From contig CAMBOV010000004.1 of the NCBI GenBank assembly GCA_945869475.1, positions 1 to 64,000 of the forward strand: a stretch of DNA of 64,000 bases, written 5' to 3'. The notes below the pieces were generated by a model, which worked only from the letters and a program-made list of their open reading frames with translations, did no database searches and was not told the DNA's origin. Positions 25,024 through 32,371 of the stretch are shown here, piece after piece. The stretch comes from Singulisphaera sp. GP187. GTDB lineage: Bacteria; Planctomycetota; Phycisphaerae; Phycisphaerales; SM1A02. Every line of letters begins with the position of its first letter. The first letter of the stretch is position 1. A program made the translations under genes and the position numbers.

Positions 25024-25077
25024 GCTCCCACTACGACGGGAGCCCAACGGCGAATCCGGCGAGCTCCCGTCCGTTGG
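25024..25077 (+). promoter_or_regulatory. Structured rpsP leader with alternative pairings
   Basis: gctccc (25024-25029) pairs with gggagc (25038-25043), and ccaacgg (25044-25050) pairs with ccgttgg (25071-25077), giving two abutting stems. A second gctccc (25063-25068) lies in the loop of the second stem and can pair with the same gggagc instead, which would make a pseudoknot with the second stem. Such competing pairings are typical of regulatory leaders. Function is inferred. Confidence 0.5.
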
Positions 25078-25120
25078 ACGATCGACTCACCGCGGAGGGC
25101 ATGTTCAAGGGAGTCCCCCA

Positions 25121-25465
25121 ATGGTCGTTCTTCGCCTCAAACGTTTCGGTCGCATCCACTCGCCTTTCTATCGCCTGTCGGCCGCTGACAAGCGCTCGCC
25201 CAATGATGGTCGCGTGATCGAAGAGTTGGGATGGTTCAGCCCAACAGCTCCAGAAGGTCAACAGTGGAAGCTCAAGAGCGAACGCGCTCTCTACTGGCTC
25301 TCGGTCGGCGCGCAGCCATCCGAAACGGTCATCTCACTGCTTCGCCGTGCTGGAATCTCAAACTTGGTGGGCACCAAGGGCAAGCCATCACTCTCAGCAA
25401 CTCGTCAGAAGGCTCGCCGCAACGCACCAAAGAAGGTCGCTGCCGTCGCCGCTGTCAAGAAGTAA
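25121..25465 (+). CDS. rpsP: 30S ribosomal protein bS16
   Basis: A 114-residue S16: MVVLRLKRFGRIHSPFYRLSAADKRSPNDGRVIEELGWFSP is the conserved start, and the later segment ERALYWLSVGAQPSETVISLLRRAG completes the fold. The C-terminus is a basic Ala/Lys tail longer than in E. coli (82 residues), common in some phyla. The ATG has aagggag nine bases upstream. It helps assemble the 5' domain of the small subunit. First gene of rpsP-trmD-rplS, with a structured leader. Confidence 0.96.
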   Translation: MVVLRLKRFGRIHSPFYRLSAADKRSPNDGRVIEELGWFSPTAPEGQQWKLKSERALYWLSVGAQPSETVISLLRRAGISNLVGTKGKPSLSATRQKARRNAPKKVAAVAAVKK

Positions 25466-25483
25466 TCGCGCGTTGGTTTTGCA

Positions 25484-26323
25484 ATGACACTTCGAATCGA
25501 CATCCTCACATTGTTCCCCGACATGTTCGCGCCAGTTCTTGGCACGAGCATTGTCGGACGCGCAATTGCGCAGGGGTTGCTCGAAGTGCATGTGCATGAC
25601 ATTCGCGCGTGGTCGCTCGGTCGCGATGTCGGAGGCCACAACCGAGTCGATGATCGTCCCTTTGGCGGAGGACCTGGCATGGTCTTCATGTGCGAACCAC
25701 TCAGCGCCGCAGTCGAAGCAGTTGATGCACAGGACGCCCGTCCTGCACGTCGCATCTTGCTCTCGCCCGCAGGCAAGAGGTTCGCGCAGTGCGATGCAGC
25801 GACGTTTGCCACAAGCGAACGAATCATGCTGATTTGCGGCCATTACGAAGGGATCGACCAACGCGCCATCGACATCCTGAAACTCGAAGAACTCTCGATG
25901 GGAGACTTTGTGCTCTCGGGTGGAGAACTTCCAGCGCTCACCGTCGTCGATGCCGTTGCACGCCTCATCCCTGGCGCACTCGGGCATGAAGATTCTGCTG
26001 CTGAAGATTCGTTTTCAAAGCGCGACGCAGCGGGAAATCCGCTGCTCGATTGCCCACACTACACACGTCCTCGCGAGTGGCGAGGAGAGACTGTTCCTGA
26101 TGTTCTTCTCTCTGGTGATCACCAAGCAATTGCGCGGTGGCGACTTGAAGAGAGCATCAAACGGACGCGCCAACGCCGTCCGGACCTCGATTCACTCCAT
26201 GCGCAACCTCTTGAGGACGAGGCCTCAACGTTGCATCGCTCGATCGGCCTGAATCCAACAGGATCATGCTGCCACAGCACATTCACAACCGGGCTCACTG
26301 CCCACGAGAGGATTTCAACATGA
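25484..26323 (+). CDS. trmD: tRNA (guanine(37)-N1)-methyltransferase
   Basis: A 279-residue SPOUT methyltransferase. It begins MTLRIDILTLFPDMF, has DDRPFGGGPGMV (57-68), CGHYEGIDQR and the SAM-binding knot SMGDFVLSGGELPA. It methylates G37 next to the anticodon and so prevents frameshifting. The C-terminal tail beyond the usual 245-255 residues is low in motifs. It lies 18 bp after rpsP; the rimM gene that usually stands between them is absent. Its stop overlaps the rplS start (ATGA). Confidence 0.96.
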   Translation: MTLRIDILTLFPDMFAPVLGTSIVGRAIAQGLLEVHVHDIRAWSLGRDVGGHNRVDDRPFGGGPGMVFMCEPLSAAVEAVDAQDARPARRILLSPAGKRFAQCDAATFATSERIMLICGHYEGIDQRAIDILKLEELSMGDFVLSGGELPALTVVDAVARLIPGALGHEDSAAEDSFSKRDAAGNPLLDCPHYTRPREWRGETVPDVLLSGDHQAIARWRLEESIKRTRQRRPDLDSLHAQPLEDEASTLHRSIGLNPTGSCCHSTFTTGLTAHERIST

Positions 26324-26700
26324 ATCGAACCGCCATCATGGAGAGCGTCGAGGCCAAGCATCTCAAGCCTGCCGCGGACGTTCCAGTTATGCGTATCGGA
26401 GACACCGTTGACGTGCATTACCGCATCGTCGAAGGTGACAAAGAGCGCGTGCAGATTTTTCAAGGTGTCTTGCTCGCGACCAAGGGTCGTGGCATCAACA
26501 AGGTCATCACCATTCGCCGCATCGTCGCCAACGAAGGTGTCGAGCGAATCTTTCCATTGCACTCAAGTCGCGTTGCGAAGGTTGTCGTGCTGCGTTCGGC
26601 CGAAGTTCGCCGATCCAAGCTCTACTACCTGCGCGGACTCACCGGCAAGGCTCGACGCCTGCGTGAAACCCGCCGCGAAGGTGCGTCTGAGGCGAAGTAA
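26320..26700 (+). CDS. rplS: 50S ribosomal protein bL19
   Basis: A 126-residue L19: VMRIGDTVDVHYRIVEGDKERVQIFQGVLLATKGRG, TIRRIVANEGVERIFPLHSS and the basic RRSKLYYLRGLTGKARRLRE end are all conserved. It lies at the subunit interface of the large subunit. The ATG overlaps the trmD stop by 4 bp and has gagagga upstream; an earlier in-frame start would place unrelated sequence in front. Last gene of its operon, followed by a clear terminator. Confidence 0.96.
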   Translation: MNRTAIMESVEAKHLKPAADVPVMRIGDTVDVHYRIVEGDKERVQIFQGVLLATKGRGINKVITIRRIVANEGVERIFPLHSSRVAKVVVLRSAEVRRSKLYYLRGLTGKARRLRETRREGASEAK

Positions 26701-26755
26701 GGGATTGCTCGCCGCCCTTCCACATCCGCGCGCGTCTTTGCGCACGGGTCACACA

Positions 26756-27418
26756 TTGCAGACACACGACCCGCCCTCAACAGGCGGGTCTTTTTTCGTT
26801 GACGAGACTCTGCCGCCGCACACGTTTTATTGGATCGGTGGAAACCCGCAGTCGCCCGTGTGGAAGAGTTCGTTCGACGCCGCGCTCGCACTCGTCCCGC
26901 GCAAGAGCACGCTGCTCTGTTGGAGCGGCACATTCGCTGATGAGTTCTTCGGCGGTGATGTTCGCAACTGGTCGTCGCCTGGAAAACCAGCCCTCGAACG
27001 CTGGCTCGATGCGACGCTCGCTCAGCTCGCTGCACATGGGGCAGGTCACACACTCGGGATCGTTCCCCATCACACGCACCTCTTGAGCGATATCTCTGGA
27101 CAGATGCGACTCTGGCATTCTCGACGTGAGCGCGGGCTTGCGACGATTCTTCATCCCGCGGCGATCATCGCGCCATCGATGATGCGCGATGTCAACGATC
27201 ACCTCACGCGCGCAATTTCTTCGCTCGGTGAGCGGTGCGATCTGTGCATCCTCGAAGACATCGCTCTCGCCGCGAACCCATCGACAGAAGATGTGACATT
27301 TGACCGCGTTTCATGGCACGAAGGCATGCTCGCGCACGACTTTGTGCATCGGCTCCTGGCGCAATATCTCTCTCCCACAACCCCGATTCTGCTCTCATCG
27401 CCGCCCTTCTTTCGCTGA
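26756..27418 (+). CDS. Hypothetical protein, possibly TIM-barrel-like; start uncertain
   Basis: The frame ending at 27418 encodes about 200 well-composed residues from HTFYWIGGNPQSPVWKS to the end. Candidate starts are TTG 26756, which would place the terminator inside the gene, and GTG 26858, which would drop the first conserved-looking strand; neither has a clear ribosome binding site. Segments such as HTLGIVPHHTHLL, TILHPAAIIAPSM and LCILEDIAL recur like the strands of a TIM barrel of the xylose-isomerase/AP-endonuclease type, but no motif proves it. I do not recognise the family. Confidence 0.6.
   Translation: MQTHDPPSTGGSFFVDETLPPHTFYWIGGNPQSPVWKSSFDAALALVPRKSTLLCWSGTFADEFFGGDVRNWSSPGKPALERWLDATLAQLAAHGAGHTLGIVPHHTHLLSDISGQMRLWHSRRERGLATILHPAAIIAPSMMRDVNDHLTRAISSLGERCDLCILEDIALAANPSTEDVTFDRVSWHEGMLAHDFVHRLLAQYLSPTTPILLSSPPFFR
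26768..26796 (+). terminator. Rho-independent terminator after rplS
   Basis: A perfect 8-bp stem gacccgcc / ggcgggtc with a 7-nt loop is followed by six T. It ends the rpsP-trmD-rplS transcript. The next reading frame, if it starts at 26756, would contain this hairpin. Confidence 0.93.
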
Positions 27419-27502
27419 GAACTCAGCGCTCAAACTGGCAAGGACCCAAGACTGGGCTAGACTTGGTGAACGGGAGCCACTCCGGCTTTCGGTCAGGAGA
27501 TT

Positions 27503-28135
27503 GTGTTGACTGCTCTGGTCAGTGGACTGGACTCAAAAGTTCTGGTTCTCAACAAGCTCTACACGGCCTTGCGTGTGGTGAATGCTCGTCGCGCCTTCAC
27601 ACTCTTGCAGCGAGAGGTCGCCGAGGTCATCTCGGTTGAAGCGGGCAACTACGTTTCCTATGACTTGATGAGTTGGCAGGATGCCTCTGAGTACCAGCAC
27701 GCGCATGAGCATGAGGTGCACGATTGGGTGACGACCACGAGGCTCGTGATCGCTGTTCCGAAGATCGTTCGGCTCTTGGGGTACGACCGATTTCCAAAGG
27801 AACTCGTCAAACTCAATCGTCGCAACATCTATGCACGCGATGGAAATCAATGCCAGTACTGCGGCGCCTCCTTTTCGACGCGCGAGTTGACGCTTGATCA
27901 CGTGCTCCCCCGCGTTCAGGGCGGCATGAATTCATGGACCAATCTCGTCTGCGCCTGCGTCAAATGCAACGCTCGCAAAGGCGGACGCACCCCAACGCAA
28001 GCGCGAATGAAACTCATTCGCCTCGCGGTGAAACCCAAGCGCAATCCTGCCATCGCCCTGCGGCTTGGCAGCCCCAAGTATCAGTCGTGGAAGACCTTCC
28101 TCGACGAGGCATACTGGACGATCGAACTCGAATAG
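27503..28135 (+). CDS. HNH endonuclease family protein
   Basis: A 210-residue protein. The C-terminal half has a zinc-braced HNH site: CQYC (about 116-119), LTLDHVLPRVQGG (catalytic His near 133), then NLVCACVKCNARKGGRTP with the second CxxC. The N-terminal half (LVLNKLYTALRVVNARRAFTLL) is the conserved lead-in of the chromosomally encoded, non-mobile HNH group found across many phyla. Its DNA role is not known. The start is GTG with caggaga upstream. It is a stand-alone gene with no restriction or intein context. Confidence 0.88.
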   Translation: MLTALVSGLDSKVLVLNKLYTALRVVNARRAFTLLQREVAEVISVEAGNYVSYDLMSWQDASEYQHAHEHEVHDWVTTTRLVIAVPKIVRLLGYDRFPKELVKLNRRNIYARDGNQCQYCGASFSTRELTLDHVLPRVQGGMNSWTNLVCACVKCNARKGGRTPTQARMKLIRLAVKPKRNPAIALRLGSPKYQSWKTFLDEAYWTIELE

Positions 28136-28152
28136 CGCACCAGGGCGCGCCC

Positions 28153-29613
28153 TTAACTCGAGAGCGTTACCACGAACGAGACGATGAGTCCGTTGTGAAA
28201 TCCGTGCGCGACCATGCATGAGATCAAACTGCCGCGCGTCTCGCGTGCGAGGCAGAATGCGAACGCGAGCGCTCCGAGAATTGGAATGAAGAGAATTCCC
28301 TGAGGATGGATCGCCGCGAAGACAAAGCTTGATCCCAGTGCGGCCGCGACAAACGAGAGACCCCGTCCCCAGGTGTGTGAGAGGTCGCGCAAGTGACGAA
28401 AAAGCACGCCGCGAAAGACAATTTCTTCGACGATCGGCGCAGCGACCGCCGCGAGAAAGAACAGCACGATTCGCGTCAGCGTTGACCCTTGCACGATCGC
28501 TTCTGGAAGTGGATGCCCCGCATCGGCCAACTCTTTCGACAAGAGAAGCGAGAGCGCGAAAGCGATCAGCGCTCCTACGATCAACATCGGAATCGCCGTC
28601 GCCCACACGGTGAAACCATAGAAAAACTCCCGCCAGAAGCCCCTTCCGCAGTGAAGACCGACATCGTGACAGACTTGTTTCCACGAGACTCCGCGACGGC
28701 GTCCGATGGCGAGTGCAATCAGCGGCAGGCACATCGACGCGAGTTGTAGAAAGAGTGGGAGTCCACCGTGGAGTCGTCCCGCGCGCGTCGCAATCAGTGC
28801 GACACCGACTGACAAGAGCAATGTCAACGCGAACCAAGCCGCGAAAATCCACGGCAAGCGCGTCGCTGTCGAGAGCGGCTCAGCAAGTGGCTTGGCGAGA
28901 GTTGCTTCGGCAGAGCGCACCGCGAGAATCACGAGCCAGACGAACCCCCACAGTCCCGCGATCGTTGCGAGCGATAGGAACACGCCCATCGCAATGGCGA
29001 TCGTCCATGCACTGCTCGCGAGTGATGCCTCAAAGAGTGGATTGCTATCCCCTGTTGAATTGAGCAGCTCGCCGAACCATCCAAAGGTCGCCTCAAGTGT
29101 CTCTTGCTGCGCATCAGAAAGTTCGTGATGACCTGCAGGTTCTGCGACATCGAGAATACCTTGGTCGACCAACGCGGCGACCTCAAGAAAACCGGGCGGC
29201 GCAGCGGTGGGATCGCGCTCGACGCGCGTGATCACTTCTTGCATCGCCGAACGCGCCTGCGTGAAATCTTCTGCCCGGGTGAGCAAAATCGCACCGCACA
29301 CGACCATCACTGGTGGTTGCGTCGGTGACAGAAGTGCAGAAATCTGCTGTCCGGCAAGGTTCTTGTTCTGGGTCACCGACTCGAGCGAGAGCAGGCTCAC
29401 CACGACCTTTCCCATGAACACTTCCTTGAATCCGACCATCATTTGTGGTGCGAGCGCCGCATTCCCTGGCTCGAGCGGCTCAGTTGCAGCGTTCTCTGTC
29501 TCCTTCGGCAGCAAGTCATCGAGCGAAATCCACAAGCCTGCACAGGCAAGAATGGCGATCCAGGCGGCGATCAGAGAGATTCGGGGTGAACTCATGGTTC
29601 GCAACGCTATCAC
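28153..29613 (-). CDS. CPBP-family intramembrane glutamic protease
   Basis: A 486-residue membrane protein. After a first helix and an extracytoplasmic region to about 190 come several helices; the CPBP/ABI motifs are in the last third: EEIVFRGVLFRHL near 395, FVFAAIHPQ and HGFHNGL near the end. Known relatives (Rce1) cut near prenylated C-termini or handle peptides. The large soluble N-terminal part is unlike short family members. The GTG at 29613 is preferred to the ATG at 29595 because aaggga lies seven bases upstream. It diverges from rplM across 89 bp. Confidence 0.87.
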   Translation of the reverse strand: MIALRTMSSPRISLIAAWIAILACAGLWISLDDLLPKETENAATEPLEPGNAALAPQMMVGFKEVFMGKVVVSLLSLESVTQNKNLAGQQISALLSPTQPPVMVVCGAILLTRAEDFTQARSAMQEVITRVERDPTAAPPGFLEVAALVDQGILDVAEPAGHHELSDAQQETLEATFGWFGELLNSTGDSNPLFEASLASSAWTIAIAMGVFLSLATIAGLWGFVWLVILAVRSAEATLAKPLAEPLSTATRLPWIFAAWFALTLLLSVGVALIATRAGRLHGGLPLFLQLASMCLPLIALAIGRRRGVSWKQVCHDVGLHCGRGFWREFFYGFTVWATAIPMLIVGALIAFALSLLLSKELADAGHPLPEAIVQGSTLTRIVLFFLAAVAAPIVEEIVFRGVLFRHLRDLSHTWGRGLSFVAAALGSSFVFAAIHPQGILFIPILGALAFAFCLARETRGSLISCMVAHGFHNGLIVSFVVTLSS

Positions 29614-29624
29614 GAGTCATTCCC

Positions 29625-29652
29625 TTGACACTTTGAGCGATTTCGGTACGCT
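29625..29652 (+). promoter_or_regulatory. Promoter for rplM-rpsI
   Basis: A perfect TTGACA (29625-29630) and TACGCT (29647-29652) are separated by 16 bp, placing the start about 45 bp before the rplM ATG. The -35 overlaps the ribosome binding site of the divergent protease gene on the other strand. Confidence 0.5.
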
Positions 29653-29702
29653 TTTCCCTCCCCCTGCTTCGATCAGAAGCGCTCTCGAAAGACTCAATCA
29701 CT

Positions 29703-30143
29703 ATGCCCCGCCAAACAACATTCGTCAAGACCGGACAGCTCCCAGCAACCTGGCGCATCGTCGATGCGGAAGGCAAAGTGCTCGGACGTCTCGCGACTGA
29801 AATCGCCACCGCACTCATGGGGAAGCACCGACCTGAGTACACCCCCAACGTTCTCTGTGGCGATTCGATCATCATCACGAATGCTGCGAAGATCGTGCTG
29901 ACTGGACGCAAAGGCCAACTCAAGACTCTCCGAAGGTGGAGTGGTTACCCAGGTGGTCTTCGTGTTCGAAACTACGACACACTGCTTCGAGATGATCCAA
30001 CCACACTGGTGACCGAAGCGATCATCCGCATGCTTCCACGCGGTCGGCTCGGTCGACGCATCACACGAAACTTGCGCGTCTTCGCAGGAGCGCAGCACGA
30101 TCACCAGGCACAACAGCCAACCACAATGAAGACCAAGGCCTAA
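29703..30143 (+). CDS. rplM: 50S ribosomal protein uL13
   Basis: A 146-residue L13: TWRIVDAEGKVLGRLATEIA, ALMGKHRPEYTPNVLCGD and the later MLPRGRLGRRITRNLRVF are conserved throughout. It is among the first proteins to join the large subunit. The C-terminal end is Gln/Thr-rich. Only 3 bp separate it from rpsI, so the pair is co-translated, as in most bacteria. Confidence 0.96.
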   Translation: MPRQTTFVKTGQLPATWRIVDAEGKVLGRLATEIATALMGKHRPEYTPNVLCGDSIIITNAAKIVLTGRKGQLKTLRRWSGYPGGLRVRNYDTLLRDDPTTLVTEAIIRMLPRGRLGRRITRNLRVFAGAQHDHQAQQPTTMKTKA

Positions 30144-30146
30144 TCA

Positions 30147-30611
30147 ATGACCAGCATGCCAACGATGACTCTCGGTACGACTGTCGGAACCACGAAGTCC
30201 TCCCTCCAACACACCGCCGACCCAAAGGGTTGGTACTGGGGAACCGGTCGCCGCAAGACTGCGACCGCGCGCGTTCGCATTCACCCAGGATCTGGCAAGT
30301 TTGAAGTCAACGAGACTCCATTCGAAGAATTTTTCGTTGAAGACCGCGATCGCAAGATGTTGCTCGCAGTCGTCGACAAGTGCTCGCTGCGCGACAAGAT
30401 TGATATCAAAGTCAATGTTGCTGGCGGTGGAGTCACTGGACAAGCTGGCGCGTTGCTCATGGGCCTCGCCCGTGCGATCTTCGCCTACGACCTGAACCTC
30501 GAGCCCGTGCTTCGCGCGAACAATTTCTTGACGCGCGATTCACGAAAGGTCGAGCGCAAGAAGTATGGACAGTCCGGCGCACGCCGACGCTTCCAGTTCT
30601 CCAAACGCTAA
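30147..30611 (+). CDS. rpsI: 30S ribosomal protein uS9
   Basis: A 154-residue S9: YWGTGRRKTATARVRIHPG, then VNVAGGGVTGQAGALLMGLARA and the C-terminal LTRDSRKVERKKYGQSGARRRFQFSKR tail whose last Arg contacts P-site tRNA. An N-terminal extension of about 28 residues, rich in Thr and Met, is not usual for the family; the true start could be the ATG at 30156 or later. It pairs with rplM. A 12-bp duplication and a weak terminator follow the stop. Confidence 0.95.
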   Translation: MTSMPTMTLGTTVGTTKSSLQHTADPKGWYWGTGRRKTATARVRIHPGSGKFEVNETPFEEFFVEDRDRKMLLAVVDKCSLRDKIDIKVNVAGGGVTGQAGALLMGLARAIFAYDLNLEPVLRANNFLTRDSRKVERKKYGQSGARRRFQFSKR

Positions 30612-30634
30612 GCCGATCGTTCAGCCGATCGTTC
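30611..30634. repeat. 12-bp tandem duplication at the rpsI stop
   Basis: agccgatcgttc occurs twice back to back (30611-30622, 30623-30634), the first copy beginning with the last base of the stop codon. Confidence 0.9.
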
Positions 30635-30639
30635 GTCTG

Positions 30640-30659
30640 CCTTTCAGAAGGATTTTTTT
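30640..30659 (+). terminator. Weak terminator after rpsI
   Basis: A short stem cctt/aagg with a four-base loop is followed by seven T. The stem is only 4 bp, but the T-run and place just after the rplM-rpsI operon make it plausible. The convergent gene's stop codon lies in the T-run. Confidence 0.4.
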
Positions 30660-32355
30660 ATTCTGTGCTTTGTCGTGCGATCGCTCGACTCAGCATTCGC
30701 GCAACCACGCCGACTGGCTTCTTCAGCTCGTGCGCGATCTCTTGGACCGTCTGCGGTCGCGCGCCATCCCATCCAAGTCGTTGGTGCCAGAGTGCAACAC
30801 CGTCTGCATGCTGATCGAGTCGTGCGACTCTGCGTGCGAGTGTGTCCGCGGGTCGCAACCACGGGGCGACGAGATCGAGCGGCTCGCGCATCGCCGCGCC
30901 CGCTGTGCCGCCCGCTGTCGCCGCGCCCGCTGCAGCCCCTGCGCGCGAGGTGCGCGCTGGCAGCGCCACCGAAATCAATCGACGGTCGAGCGCGAGAGCA
31001 AGTGCGCGCACAAGTTTGATGCGCTGGTCGGCAATCTGAATTGGATCGGCCTCGAGCACGACCTCGAGAAGCGTCTTGGCAGCGAGGGTGAGCAGTCGTG
31101 TTGAATCTGCCGCGGTGAATTGCATTGGATCGACTCCGCTCCACGCCTTGAGTCGGGTCGCGACCGTCGGCATCGCCCCACTGAAGAGCGTGCGAAGAAT
31201 CAACCGCGCCCAGCGAAGGTCGGTGTCGATCTGGTCGAGCGTGCGTTCTGGTGGACGGCTCACTGGCAATACGCCCGCCGCGCGCTGTGCGCTCCACAAG
31301 AGATACCGCACGGCCATCATGCGTGCGCTGCTAGCGACTGCGCTCGCCGCAGCGGTGAGCGTGGATGGCGCCATCGCGAGCCAACGCATCCCGTTCACGA
31401 TCGGTGATGCACCCATCAAATCTGCGCGCACCGACCGCGGCGCGAGCAAGACTTCGCGCGCGTTTTCTCGCCAAAATGTGCTTGGAATCTCGACGTCTTT
31501 GAGCAGAAATCCGCCCGCGGTCCGTCGCAGATCGGCGCCACGAGCTTGTTGCACGAGCCTGTCTGCTGCGGCGCGCGAGCACTTCAGTCGGCGGGCGATC
31601 TGGGCCGCGCCACTCCCCTGCCGAAACGCAGAGAGTGCGAGTGCGCCAGCGCGCGGTTCGCGCGAGGGACGGCCGGCGAGTTTTCCGTCGCTCGCCGATG
31701 GATGCTTCTTGAGCAGCGTGCGCACACTCTCGCGACTGCGCCCGACGGTCGTGGCGATCGCGCGTGCTGCCGAGGTGATGCGTCGCTCTCCAGTTGCAGC
31801 TGCGCTCGCTCCCCGAGACAGTATCGCCCGCCGCGTCGAGTCGTCCATTCGTGAAAATGCACCCGCGCGCTCGATGCGTCGTGCATGCAGTTGGCGAAAG
31901 GCGATCGCGTCACTTTTGCGAATTCCCACGACGAGTGTGTGCGAGCCCGCGCGCATGCGTGTGCGCTGCACCCAGCAGAAGAGCAGCCCCAGAGAGCGGT
32001 AGCGGTGAAGCGTTCGCTCGCTCACCTTCCACGCGCGTGCAAGTTGGCTCGTCGTGTATGCATCGGCTGCCGCTTCAGGAGCGCGCGCGCTCAACCGAAG
32101 CGCGAGTTCATTCAGGTCGCGTGCGAGCGATGCGCCGACGACTTGCAAGTTGACGTATTCCGGCCGCTTTTCGCTGCGAAACTTGGTGATTTTGTACTCG
32201 ACGTCGCTCCATCCAGAGAGGTCGTCTGCGCGAACCGTCGAGACGAGCGTTCGCACGCTCTCGAGTTGTCGCCGCGCCGCATCACGCGGAACGAAAGCCA
32301 CCTGCTGTGCAAGTGATCTCATCGCATCGAGAATGAAAGCGCGCGCTCGTGGCAT
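30658..32355 (-). CDS. Putative DNA-binding regulator with several helix-turn-helix-like segments
   Basis: A 565-residue basic, Arg/Ala-rich protein. Four segments look like helix-turn-helix units: YTTSQLARAWKVSERTLHRYRSLG (about 99-122, MerR-like), SAARAIATTVGRSRESVRTLLKKH (about 193-216), SGAAQIARRLKCSRAAADRLV (about 246-266) and, at the C-terminus, QTVQEIAHELKKPVGVVARMLSRAI, which resembles sigma-70 region 4. An Ala/Gly low-complexity stretch lies near 470-490. No sigma region 2 is evident, so calling it a sigma factor would be a guess. It is 16 bp from alr, same strand, and may be co-transcribed. Confidence 0.7.
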   Translation of the reverse strand: MPRARAFILDAMRSLAQQVAFVPRDAARRQLESVRTLVSTVRADDLSGWSDVEYKITKFRSEKRPEYVNLQVVGASLARDLNELALRLSARAPEAAADAYTTSQLARAWKVSERTLHRYRSLGLLFCWVQRTRMRAGSHTLVVGIRKSDAIAFRQLHARRIERAGAFSRMDDSTRRAILSRGASAAATGERRITSAARAIATTVGRSRESVRTLLKKHPSASDGKLAGRPSREPRAGALALSAFRQGSGAAQIARRLKCSRAAADRLVQQARGADLRRTAGGFLLKDVEIPSTFWRENAREVLLAPRSVRADLMGASPIVNGMRWLAMAPSTLTAAASAVASSARMMAVRYLLWSAQRAAGVLPVSRPPERTLDQIDTDLRWARLILRTLFSGAMPTVATRLKAWSGVDPMQFTAADSTRLLTLAAKTLLEVVLEADPIQIADQRIKLVRALALALDRRLISVALPARTSRAGAAAGAATAGGTAGAAMREPLDLVAPWLRPADTLARRVARLDQHADGVALWHQRLGWDGARPQTVQEIAHELKKPVGVVARMLSRAIARQSTE

Positions 32356-32371
32356 CGCTCGTGCGGCTCAC

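Noticed and set aside
27503-28135. HNH gene as part of a mobile element or restriction system
   Set aside because: No methyltransferase, intron or intein signs; the N-terminal region matches the stand-alone chromosomal HNH group.
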